Source of the DNA: Algoriphagus zhangzhouensis
Lineage (GTDB): Bacteria > Bacteroidota > Bacteroidia > Cytophagales > Cyclobacteriaceae
Direction: 5' to 3'
NCBI RefSeq assembly: GCF_900148515.1
Contig: NZ_FRXN01000003.1
Span: forward strand, 414,757-478,756
Length of the DNA: 64,000 bases
The position numbers and the translations under genes were made by a program. The notes beneath the pieces are model-generated. The model saw only the letters and a program-made list of their open reading frames with translations. It ran no database searches and was not told where the DNA came from. This document shows, piece after piece, positions 45,360 through 53,062 of the stretch; position 1 is the stretch's first letter, and the number at the start of each line of letters is the position of its first letter.

Positions 45360-45968
45360 ATGCCTTGTCCTCATCTTTTTGAACACGACCTCAATCTCGA
45401 ATATGTAACCTGGGAAATCAGAACCCTTTTCATTGGCACCTTCAATCCCGGTTGGGGACTGGAGAACAACAATGCGCAGTGGTTTTATGGTAGAACAGCG
45501 AGAAACGACTTTTGGAGAATCCTGCCTACTATACATATCGGCCACGGCTTAATACCAGGTACTCCTCAAATTTGGAAACAATTCTGCGAGCTAAACCATA
45601 TCGCAATAACAGACATCATCGCCTGCCTAGACAATGCTGACGAAAACAATCCAGCTCATGTTGAAATGGTGAATGGTTTCCAAGACAACCAACTTGGCAA
45701 TTTTGACATAACAACAACGAATATCCCAGCCATCTTGGAGGCTAATCCAACGATTCAACAAGTCTGCATCACAAGGTCAAGTATGACAGAGCCTTGGTCC
45801 ACACTTTTCGAACCTACAATCGACTGGATCGAAAACCATCCTGAACGAGGCATTCAACTCCGACTTTTGAGATCTCCATCGAGGGGAGCAAGAAAAGGTG
45901 TCGTTGGAAATTTCACTAACTACATTGCTAACCATTGGCAACAAGTAGGCAACTATGAAATACTATAA
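45360..45968 (+). CDS. Uracil-DNA-glycosylase-fold protein
   Basis: A 202-residue protein related to the Mug/UDG superfamily. Residues about 20-55 read LFIGTFNPGWG ... NNAQWFYGRTARNDFWRILP, matching motif 1 (G-x-x-P-G) and the following aromatic/asparagine region of Mug-type glycosylases. The C-terminal LRLLRSPSRGA, with a Ser-Pro-Ser before RGA, sits where motif 2 (substrate/DNA intercalation) is expected. Members usually excise uracil or mismatched or modified bases. Being inside a defence island, it may recognise modified phage DNA, but this is inference. It is separate from hsdM by 190 bp. Confidence 0.7.
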   Translation: MPCPHLFEHDLNLEYVTWEIRTLFIGTFNPGWGLENNNAQWFYGRTARNDFWRILPTIHIGHGLIPGTPQIWKQFCELNHIAITDIIACLDNADENNPAHVEMVNGFQDNQLGNFDITTTNIPAILEANPTIQQVCITRSSMTEPWSTLFEPTIDWIENHPERGIQLRLLRSPSRGARKGVVGNFTNYIANHWQQVGNYEIL

Positions 45969-46158
45969 GGAGCACAGTTTTACGTCAAAAATTAATCGGA
46001 TTTTCCCTTAACGTCCTTTCTCTTCCCGCCGAAAAAGCTATTTTTAGAGACCAAAAACTTTTTGGAAGCCCTTACCGGGAGGAGCAATAATCCGACTTTT
46101 CCCTACCCGCCTCTGGTTCAGAGGTAAAAAGGGTTTTCCTCAAACCCAAGGACCAAAC

Positions 46159-47727
46159 ATGTCAGAAGATCAAAAACGCATCCTGGAGAGTCAACTCTGG
46201 GGAATTGCCAACCTCCTCCGAGGAAAAGTATCAGCCGATGATTATCGGGACTACATCCTCGGTTTTATTTTCTACAAATACCTGAGCGAAAAGCAATATC
46301 TCTACGCAAATACTCTGCTTGAAACTGAATCGGTGAAGGACTACAAACAGCTCAAAGATCCTGAGCTGCTAGAAGCCGTAAAGGAGGAATCACTGGAGAA
46401 ATTGGGGTACTTCCTTCTTCCTTCTGAGCTTTTCGATGCCATCGCTGCCAGGGGAAATGCGGATACCGAGACGGAATCGAACTACATCCTTGAAGATCTA
46501 AAGGCCATCCTCAACCATATTGAACAGAGTACCATGGGTACAGAGTCTGAGGATGACTTTACCGCCTTGTTCGAGGATCTGGATCTCAACTCCACCAAGC
46601 TGGGTAGAACCGTGGCCGCCAGAAACTCTGTGATTGCTCAAATCCTAAACTATCTGAACAAGATCGATTTTCGACTTCAAGATATCGAGTCCGATGTATT
46701 GGGTGATGCCTATGAATATCTGATCGGCAAGTTCGCCGCTGGAGCAGGAAAATCCGCTGGGGAGTTCTACACCCCGCAACAGGTCTCCAAGATTCTGGCA
46801 AAGTTGGTAACTACAGGGAAATCCCGTCTGAAATCTGCTTATGATCCAACCTGTGGCTCTGGCTCTCTCCTACTTCGCGTGGCAAAAGAAGCTGATGTAA
46901 GTGAGTTTTTCGGACAGGAGCTCAATCGCACGACCTACAACTTGGCTCGTATGAATATGATCCTGCATGATGTGCATTATCGCAACTTCAACATTCGACA
47001 GGAGGATACGCTGGAACATCCACAGCACCGGGAGGAAAGGTTTGAGGCAATCGTCGCCAATCCACCCTTCTCAGCGCATTGGAAAGGAGATACCAATCCA
47101 CTTTTCGAAACAGACGAACGATTTGCCAGATATGGAAGACTGGCACCGAAGACCAAGGCTGATTTCGCCTTCTTGCAACACATGCTTTTCCAACTCAGTG
47201 ATAATGGGATCATGGCCTCAGTATTCCCACACGGAGTGCTGTTTCGTGGAGCTGCCGAAGGGACTATCCGTGAGTATCTGATCAAAGAGATGAATGCGAT
47301 CGATGCAGTGATCGGACTTCCTGCCAATATCTTCTATGGCACCTCCATCCCAACCTGCATTCTGGTCCTGAAGAAGTGTCGAGAGCAAGACGACAATGTG
47401 GTCTTTATCGATGCCAGTGGAGATGATCACTTTATCAAAGTGGGGAATCAAAACGAACTCAGAGACGAAGATGTAGAGCTGATCGTCAATACCTACCGCA
47501 ACCGAGAAACGATAGACAAATACAGCTATGTAGCGGCTCTGGCTGAAATCGCCGAAAACGACTACAACCTGAATATACCTCGCTATGTGGACACCTTTGA
47601 AGAGGAGGAACCTGTAGATCTGAACGCCGTAGCCGAGGATCTCAGAAACTTGGACTCAGAGCTAAAGTCCAACGAAGTTTCCATGATCGGCTTCTGCAAA
47701 CAACTTGGAATCTCAACCCCTTTCTAA
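46159..47727 (+). CDS. hsdM: Type I restriction-modification methyltransferase subunit HsdM
   Basis: A 522-residue adenine N6-methyltransferase. The N-terminal helical domain (about residues 1-150, SQLWGIANLLRGKVSADDYRDYILGFIFYKYLS) is followed by the catalytic domain with SAM motif DPTCGSGSLLLRVAKE (near residue 230) and active-site NPPF (near 300). KTKADFAFLQHML and the C-terminal helix are also typical. It modifies host DNA with HsdS. Its stop is one base before the hsdS start. Confidence 0.96.
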   Translation: MSEDQKRILESQLWGIANLLRGKVSADDYRDYILGFIFYKYLSEKQYLYANTLLETESVKDYKQLKDPELLEAVKEESLEKLGYFLLPSELFDAIAARGNADTETESNYILEDLKAILNHIEQSTMGTESEDDFTALFEDLDLNSTKLGRTVAARNSVIAQILNYLNKIDFRLQDIESDVLGDAYEYLIGKFAAGAGKSAGEFYTPQQVSKILAKLVTTGKSRLKSAYDPTCGSGSLLLRVAKEADVSEFFGQELNRTTYNLARMNMILHDVHYRNFNIRQEDTLEHPQHREERFEAIVANPPFSAHWKGDTNPLFETDERFARYGRLAPKTKADFAFLQHMLFQLSDNGIMASVFPHGVLFRGAAEGTIREYLIKEMNAIDAVIGLPANIFYGTSIPTCILVLKKCREQDDNVVFIDASGDDHFIKVGNQNELRDEDVELIVNTYRNRETIDKYSYVAALAEIAENDYNLNIPRYVDTFEEEEPVDLNAVAEDLRNLDSELKSNEVSMIGFCKQLGISTPF

Positions 47728-47728
47728 G

Positions 47729-48940
47729 ATGAGTGAGAAAAGAAACGTGCCTGAGTTGAGGTTTCCAGAGTTTTTAGATACTTGGTCTGAGAAGAAACTC
47801 GGGAACATTACAACAAAGGTCGGGAGTGGGAAAACACCTCGAGGAGGAGAGCAAATCTATACCTCTGATGGAATCCCATTCATCCGAAGCCAGAATGTTT
47901 TGGATTCAAGGCTGGTATTGGACGGAGTATGTATCCCCACAAAAGTTCACGAAGAAATGGCCGGGAGCAAAGTACTTCCAAGAGACATTTTACTCAATAT
48001 CACTGGTGGATCAATAGGTCGGAGCTGTGTTACCCCTGAAGATTTCAAAGAAGGAAATGTCAACCAGCACGTTTGCATAATTCGTCTAAAAAAAGACTCT
48101 CCTAGCTTTCTACAGTCTATCATGAGTTCCTATCGGGGTCAAAAACTTATTTTCCAAGGACAAACAGGCAGTGGTCGAGAAGGACTGAACTTTGAGTCGA
48201 TAAAAAGCTTCAAAATTACTCTCCCCTCCCTCCCAGAGCAGCAAAAGATCGCCGAGTTTCTGACAGCCGTGGACAAGCGGATAGAGCTACTTCAGGCCAA
48301 GAAGGAAAAGCTGGAAGCCTACAAGAAAGGCGTGATGCAGCAGATCTTTTCTCAGAAGCTCCGTTTCAAGGCCGATGATGGGTCAGATTTTCCGGGCTGG
48401 GAGGAAAGAAAAGCCAAAAAGATTTTTGAGTCGGTTTCAAATAAAAACCACTCAGGAGATTTACCCATCCTTTCTGCATCACAAAAACTTGGAATGGTTC
48501 CAAGAGATGAAAATGGCATCAAGATTCAGGCCACTGAGAAAAGCGTCCTCTCTTACAAAATCGTTGAGAAGGGAAATTTCGTCATCAGTTTACGATCATT
48601 TCAAGGAGGGATCGACTACTCTTCTTATAACGGAATTTGCAGCCCAGCTTACACAATCCTAAGAAGCATCATCAATATTGATGAGCATTTCTACAAGTTC
48701 TACTTCAAAAAAGAAGGCTTCATAGAAAGACTAAGTAAAACCGTGGTTGGAATAAGAGATGGAAAGCAGATAACCTTTTCAGCTTTTGGAGACTTGAAAA
48801 TTCCATACCCTACCATATCTGAACAGAATAAGATCTCCCAGTTTCTGACAAGCTTGGACTCCTCGATAGAGACGCTAGAAAAACAGATCAACCAAACGCA
48901 GACCTGGAAGAAGGGGCTGCTACAAAAGATGTTTGTGTGA
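47729..48940 (+). CDS. hsdS: Type I restriction-modification specificity subunit HsdS
   Basis: A 403-residue specificity subunit with two target-recognition domains. TRD1 spans about residues 10-165 and ends at the conserved repeat PSLPEQQKIAEFLTAVDKRIELLQAKKEKLEAYKKGVMQQIF. TRD2 spans about 205-360 and ends at PTISEQNKISQFLTSLDSSIETLEKQI. Each TRD should bind one half of a split target. The target is unknown from sequence. The start at ATG 47729 is one base after the hsdM stop; the frame is open slightly upstream (TTG 47705). Confidence 0.93.
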   Translation: MSEKRNVPELRFPEFLDTWSEKKLGNITTKVGSGKTPRGGEQIYTSDGIPFIRSQNVLDSRLVLDGVCIPTKVHEEMAGSKVLPRDILLNITGGSIGRSCVTPEDFKEGNVNQHVCIIRLKKDSPSFLQSIMSSYRGQKLIFQGQTGSGREGLNFESIKSFKITLPSLPEQQKIAEFLTAVDKRIELLQAKKEKLEAYKKGVMQQIFSQKLRFKADDGSDFPGWEERKAKKIFESVSNKNHSGDLPILSASQKLGMVPRDENGIKIQATEKSVLSYKIVEKGNFVISLRSFQGGIDYSSYNGICSPAYTILRSIINIDEHFYKFYFKKEGFIERLSKTVVGIRDGKQITFSAFGDLKIPYPTISEQNKISQFLTSLDSSIETLEKQINQTQTWKKGLLQKMFV

Positions 48941-48959
48941 AAGATAAAGAACCAACCAG

Positions 48960-49631
48960 ATGAAGACCTTTAACTTATACTGTGACGAAAGTTGCCACTT
49001 AGAAAACGACCACAAGCCCTTTATGCTGATCGGATATACATGTGTAGCATACAACCAACTTCATCGACACAACGAACGAATCAAAGCTCTCAAGGAAAAG
49101 CACCACTTCTTCGGTGAGATCAAATGGAGCAATGTATCTTCCTCCCAATACCCCTTTTACAAGGAGCTCATAGATTACTTTTTTGACACCGATCTCAGTT
49201 TCAGGGCTATCATCGTCAACAAATCTAAAGTCCAGAACGATAGATTTCAGCAAGACTTCGACGACTTCTACTACAAGATGTATTACCAGCTACTCATCCA
49301 CAAGAAGGACACGAACTATACATACAATGTTTATCTGGACATTAAGGATACGTTGAGTGCACATAAGGTAAACCGGCTGAAAGAAATCCTCAACACCAAG
49401 CTTGGGGTCTTTAGAAATGTCCAGAACATCCGGTCTCATGAGAGTCTTATGATGCAGTTGGCAGACCTGATGCTAGGAGCACTCAGCTACAATCTCAACA
49501 TTACCGACAAAAGGATGCCTGCCAAGAAGCAATTAATTGAACGTATAAAACACCACTCAGACCAACCTCTCGAAAGATCCAGCAACTGGACCGAGGAGAA
49601 AATGGATCTCTTTTTTATCGAGCTGAAATAA
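48960..49631 (+). CDS. DUF3800 protein (RNase H-like fold)
   Basis: A 223-residue DUF3800 protein. The N-terminal LYCDESCH carries the paired acidic residues (D9, E10) of the RNase H-like fold. Later VYLDIKDT and LMMQLADLMLGAL supply the remaining conserved acids. DUF3800 proteins are frequent in phage-defence islands and in prophages; a nuclease role is inferred. It lies 19 bp after hsdS and two bases before the next gene, so the pair is translated together within the R-M operon. Confidence 0.85.
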   Translation: MKTFNLYCDESCHLENDHKPFMLIGYTCVAYNQLHRHNERIKALKEKHHFFGEIKWSNVSSSQYPFYKELIDYFFDTDLSFRAIIVNKSKVQNDRFQQDFDDFYYKMYYQLLIHKKDTNYTYNVYLDIKDTLSAHKVNRLKEILNTKLGVFRNVQNIRSHESLMMQLADLMLGALSYNLNITDKRMPAKKQLIERIKHHSDQPLERSSNWTEEKMDLFFIELK

Positions 49632-49633
49632 CT

Positions 49634-50140
49634 ATGCCTTTAAACCTGCTGAAAGAGTACAACAACCTTCTGGACCTAATTGGAATGGATACTCCATCCA
49701 AATACCGATCCTTACGCGGGGTTTTTGATCGAGACTTTATACATAGTTCCCAACCTACTTTTATTGGCAAACCAGTCTTTCCAACGCCGAAAGAAGGTCT
49801 GGATATAGTAGATATCCTTTTCGCTCATCTTACCACGGTCATTGTGGACAAAAAAGAGAGGAGAAGAGAGTTTGACCTACAAAGGTCTCTTCGGCTTCAT
49901 TGGGTAAGATTTCATCTTGATCAACGGAAGACCGAAGATATTCTGGTTTTCTCAGTAAAAGAGCCAGAAGGGATTCGAACTTACATCTATGATCGACCCG
50001 AAAAGTATGTGGTAATACTGGAGCCTTTGAAAAAGACCACAGGATACTACCTACTCACAGCCTATTATGTTGAAGGAAGAGACGCAAAACGGAATAAGTT
50101 TGAGAAAAAATACAAACGCAGACTTCAGGATGTCCTATAA
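49634..50140 (+). CDS. Small protein, possible BECR/RelE-fold nuclease
   Basis: A 168-residue protein. The N-terminal 75 residues are helical with no known motif. The C-terminal half contains RLHWVRFHLDQRKTEDILVFSV, RTYIYDRPEKYVVILEP and GYYLLTAYYVEGRDAKRNKFEKKYKRR. Conserved HWV..., YVVILEP and TAYY patterns of this kind occur in BECR-fold (Barnase/EndoU/ColicinE5/RelE) nucleases and in partners of DUF3800. I do not recognise it with certainty. It starts two bases after the DUF3800 stop and so forms a likely two-gene unit. Confidence 0.5.
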   Translation: MPLNLLKEYNNLLDLIGMDTPSKYRSLRGVFDRDFIHSSQPTFIGKPVFPTPKEGLDIVDILFAHLTTVIVDKKERRREFDLQRSLRLHWVRFHLDQRKTEDILVFSVKEPEGIRTYIYDRPEKYVVILEPLKKTTGYYLLTAYYVEGRDAKRNKFEKKYKRRLQDVL

Positions 50141-50145
50141 ATGCA

Positions 50146-50177
50146 GAAAACGCAAAACATCGAGGCGTTGCGTTTTC
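50146..50177. repeat. Inverted repeat after the DUF3800 pair
   Basis: GAAAACGCAA pairs with TTGCGTTTTC around a 12-nt loop. The stem contains the ACGCAA core that also occurs at both island ends (43773 and 62192). No T-tract follows. Confidence 0.7.
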
Positions 50178-50226
50178 CGATTTCCTTCCTCCGAACGGTA
50201 GGATGAACTCTCCGCAAATGTACGGA

Positions 50227-50242
50227 GATTCTATTTAGAATC
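50227..50242. promoter_or_regulatory. Perfect 16-bp dyad upstream of the DUF262 gene
   Basis: GATTCTATTTAGAATC, a perfect 7-bp palindrome around TT, ending 54 bp before the start codon at 50296. It could be an operator for an internal promoter of the DUF262-membrane protein-hsdR part of the operon. A second small dyad TCTCCG/CGGAGA overlaps the region just upstream. Confidence 0.55.
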
Positions 50243-50295
50243 AATATAAACAACGTGATTTTTCGAACAATGTTTCATATAACCTTTTAGAAACC

Positions 50296-52080
50296 ATGCA
50301 AAAATACTCCGTCAACCAACATCTGATAGAAACCATCCTCTCCTGGGTCAAATCTGGAGAGATCGCAATTCCTGAGATCCAGAGGCCCTTCGTCTGGAAC
50401 AATACCAAAGTCCGAGATCTGATGGACAGTCTCTACCAAGGGTACCCTGTTGGTTATGTGATTGCCTGGAAGAACCCCAATGTAAAACTGAAGGACGGAA
50501 CCCTCAGCGAAGGCAAGAAGGTCTTGATCGATGGGCAACAGCGTATCACGGCTCTCACAGCAGCAATTCTTGGACAATATGTGGTGAACCAGACCTACGA
50601 GCGGGTTAAGATCAAAATCGCTTTCAACCCGATCGATGAGAAGTTCGAGGTCCAGAACCCAGCCATCCTCAAAGACAAAACATGGCTCCCAGATATATCT
50701 GAGGCCATCAATGGAGATCTCTTTGACATCGTGGACTCCTACTTTGAAGCCAACCCAGAGGTAGAGAAGAAGTCTGTCAGAGAGGCATTCACCAAACTTC
50801 TGAACATACCTAAAAAACAAATCGGATTGATCGAGCTTGCCCCAGATTTGGACATCGAGACAGTGACAGAGATTTTTATCCGGATCAACAGTAAAGGCGT
50901 TGTACTCAGCCAGGCAGACTTTGCGATGAGTAAAATTGCAGCAGACACCCAGCATGGAGGCAATGAACTGAGGAAAGCAATCGACTACTTCTGCCACTTG
51001 GCAATCGCTCCTGAGTTCTACAAGCACATCGTGGACAACGACCCCGTATTCGCATCCTCTGATTACTTCAACAAGATGAAGTGGCTGAAAACGGAAAATG
51101 AGGACCTCTACGACCCCAAGTACACGGATATGATCCGGGTGGCATTCACCTCTCAGTTTGGCCGAGGAAAGATCGCCGACCTGGTGAGTTTGCTTTCTGG
51201 GAGAAATTTTGAAACCAGAACCTTCGAGTCAGAGATTGCCTCCCAGTCTTTTGAAAAACTTAAGAATGGCGTTCACAGCTTCATTAACGAGACCAACTTC
51301 AAGCGGTTTCTGATGATCATCAAATCAGCTGGATTTATCTCCCCCAAGCTAATCCGCTCTCAGAATGCCGTAAACTTCGCCTACGTCCTTTATTTGAAGC
51401 TGAAGGATAGTGGGCTGAATTCGGTCGCGATAGAATCATACGTCAGAAGATGGTTTGTGTACTCGATCCTTACAGGTCGTTACTCAGGGTCTGCAGAGAG
51501 TATGATTGACTTCGACATCAAGCACATTTCTGAGAAACCATTCGACCAGGTACTTCAGGAAAGAGAAGAGGCTGAGTTATCAGATGCCTTTTGGAATTCA
51601 TCCTTACCACAAAGTTTGGATACTCCTGTTGCGAGTAGCCCCTTCTTCCTGACCTATTTGGCCGTTCAGGTGAAAGATGGAGACAGGGGATTCCTGTCTA
51701 AGGATGTTTCGGTAAGCGAATTGGTCTCTCTTAGGGGTGATATCCACCATCTGTTCCCGAGGGATTATTTGAAAAAGCATGGACTCGATCGGTCCAAGTA
51801 CAACCAGATCGCCAACTATGTGTACATGCAGTCAGAAATCAACATCAAAGTCGGAAACAAACCACCGAAAGACTATTTCGAACTTCTGAGAAACCAGATC
51901 TCGGAAGGCAATCTTCAGGTTAGTGGCCTCAGCAGTGAAGAAGGTCTTCTTGAGAACCTCAAGCAAAACTGCGTTCCAATCGAAATCATGGAGATGACCA
52001 TTGATGACTACCCAGAATTCCTGACGCTTCGTAGAAAGCTGATGGCAGAGAAGATGCGGGAGTACTACTTTAAGCTTTAG
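50296..52080 (+). CDS. DUF262/DUF1524 (GmrSD-like) defence nuclease
   Basis: A 594-residue protein of the DUF262 family. The N-terminal ParB-like nucleotide-sensing domain shows [29 protein letters not shown] (near residues 23-50) and [14 protein letters not shown] (near 75-88). The C-terminal HNH-type nuclease shows [15 protein letters not shown] (near 481-495) and later [19 protein letters not shown]. This resembles single-chain GmrSD, which cleaves phage DNA with sugar-modified cytosines. All nuclease motifs look present. The next gene follows four bases later. It sits between hsdS and hsdR. Confidence 0.87.
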   Translation: MQKYSVNQHLIETILSWVKSGEIAIPEIQRPFVWNNTKVRDLMDSLYQGYPVGYVIAWKNPNVKLKDGTLSEGKKVLIDGQQRITALTAAILGQYVVNQTYERVKIKIAFNPIDEKFEVQNPAILKDKTWLPDISEAINGDLFDIVDSYFEANPEVEKKSVREAFTKLLNIPKKQIGLIELAPDLDIETVTEIFIRINSKGVVLSQADFAMSKIAADTQHGGNELRKAIDYFCHLAIAPEFYKHIVDNDPVFASSDYFNKMKWLKTENEDLYDPKYTDMIRVAFTSQFGRGKIADLVSLLSGRNFETRTFESEIASQSFEKLKNGVHSFINETNFKRFLMIIKSAGFISPKLIRSQNAVNFAYVLYLKLKDSGLNSVAIESYVRRWFVYSILTGRYSGSAESMIDFDIKHISEKPFDQVLQEREEAELSDAFWNSSLPQSLDTPVASSPFFLTYLAVQVKDGDRGFLSKDVSVSELVSLRGDIHHLFPRDYLKKHGLDRSKYNQIANYVYMQSEINIKVGNKPPKDYFELLRNQISEGNLQVSGLSSEEGLLENLKQNCVPIEIMEMTIDDYPEFLTLRRKLMAEKMREYYFKL

Positions 52081-52084
52081 GTGT

Positions 52085-52897
52085 ATGAGTGAACCTAACA
52101 AAAATTCTGTGTCCGAAGAGGAGAAAAAGCAGAAGTCGAGCAAGTATTTACCCTCTATTATGGGCATCTGTGTAGGAGTGCTCGGATGGGTTTTCTACTC
52201 AATACTTGACCAAGATTATTACCCAAACAAAGTCCTAGGAGTATTATTTTGGTTAGTCTCGTTGAACTTGATATTAGATCCCTTTACTCAGTCCCTAAAA
52301 AAACATCTCATTACCCGGGCCATCTTAAAAATAGTCCAGGGTTTACTGATAATCGTTTTGGGAGCTTTAGCTATCCTCCTTCTAGTAGGGTCTGTTTACA
52401 TCGCGGTGATGCTAGTCTTTTTCCTTGTTTCAGCACCACTAAAAATTGCATTAGACCTTCTCGATGTTAAAAACTCGACCGAAATTTCGACATTTTTATC
52501 TTTGACATTCTCAAGCATCGCTTTCTCCTACAAGGGGGACACCATCATAAACAACATTACGGCTTTTTGGAGACGTAAGAGAAAGGAGAAGATTCGGGGC
52601 GAACTGGAATTAATCAACACCTACCTTGGGCAGGACCAAATCCGATTCTTCATTTACTTCTTTTACTTTTTGGCTATAATAACCGCAACTATAGTTGACC
52701 TCGCAGAGGTATTTAATGATTATTCAGGACCAAACTACCTCTTTTTAGTCCTTCAGTCCTTTGCCGCTTTCATCGCTTTCGAAGCCTTAGTTGAAAAGAA
52801 GTCCTTGATGAAGCCATGGACTGACAAACTCAGTGCTCTTAGAAGGTTTATCTCTGAGATTCGAAAAAATGCTCGATCAAACAAATCACCCGAGTAA
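52085..52897 (+). CDS. Multi-spanning membrane protein of unknown function
   Basis: A 270-residue integral membrane protein with five to six predicted helices (residues about 20-40, 48-68, 82-125 as one or two, 192-214, 218-238). A charged N terminus (EEEKKQKSSK) and a basic cytoplasmic tail (RRFISEIRKNARSNKSPE) flank them. A central cytoplasmic loop (about 125-190) includes RRKRKEKIRGELELINTYLG. I recognise no family. It starts four bases after the DUF262 gene, suggesting a functional pair, perhaps an effector or sensor at the membrane. It is not a type I R-M component. Confidence 0.7.
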   Translation: MSEPNKNSVSEEEKKQKSSKYLPSIMGICVGVLGWVFYSILDQDYYPNKVLGVLFWLVSLNLILDPFTQSLKKHLITRAILKIVQGLLIIVLGALAILLLVGSVYIAVMLVFFLVSAPLKIALDLLDVKNSTEISTFLSLTFSSIAFSYKGDTIINNITAFWRRKRKEKIRGELELINTYLGQDQIRFFIYFFYFLAIITATIVDLAEVFNDYSGPNYLFLVLQSFAAFIAFEALVEKKSLMKPWTDKLSALRRFISEIRKNARSNKSPE

Positions 52898-53011
52898 ACA
52901 ATATCATCACTTACCTTTCTTGACTGTGGAGTAGAGATTGTAATAAGGTTAGCTGTTGCCATCCACCTCTTGCTTCACATCAACAAAATCCACATCTTAG
53001 GGGATCATGTG

Positions 53012-53052
53012 CCTGACACGATATTCTGAGTAATCGAGTCAGGTCATTTTTT
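53012..53052 (+). terminator. Terminator-like hairpin immediately before hsdR
   Basis: CCTGAC-A-CGAT pairs with ATCG-A-GTCAGG (10 pairs with one A-A mismatch) around a 10-nt loop, then TCATTTTTT. It ends 11 nt before the hsdR start codon at 53063, so it could limit or delay hsdR transcription. No other promoter is evident in the 165-bp gap 52898-53062. Confidence 0.7.
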
Positions 53053-53062
53053 AATCCAGCCC

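Noticed and set aside
46000..46158. Regulatory C-box for a controller protein before hsdM
   Set aside because: Only a short CCTCTG/CAGAGG repeat and an imperfect direct repeat were seen, and no controller gene is present.
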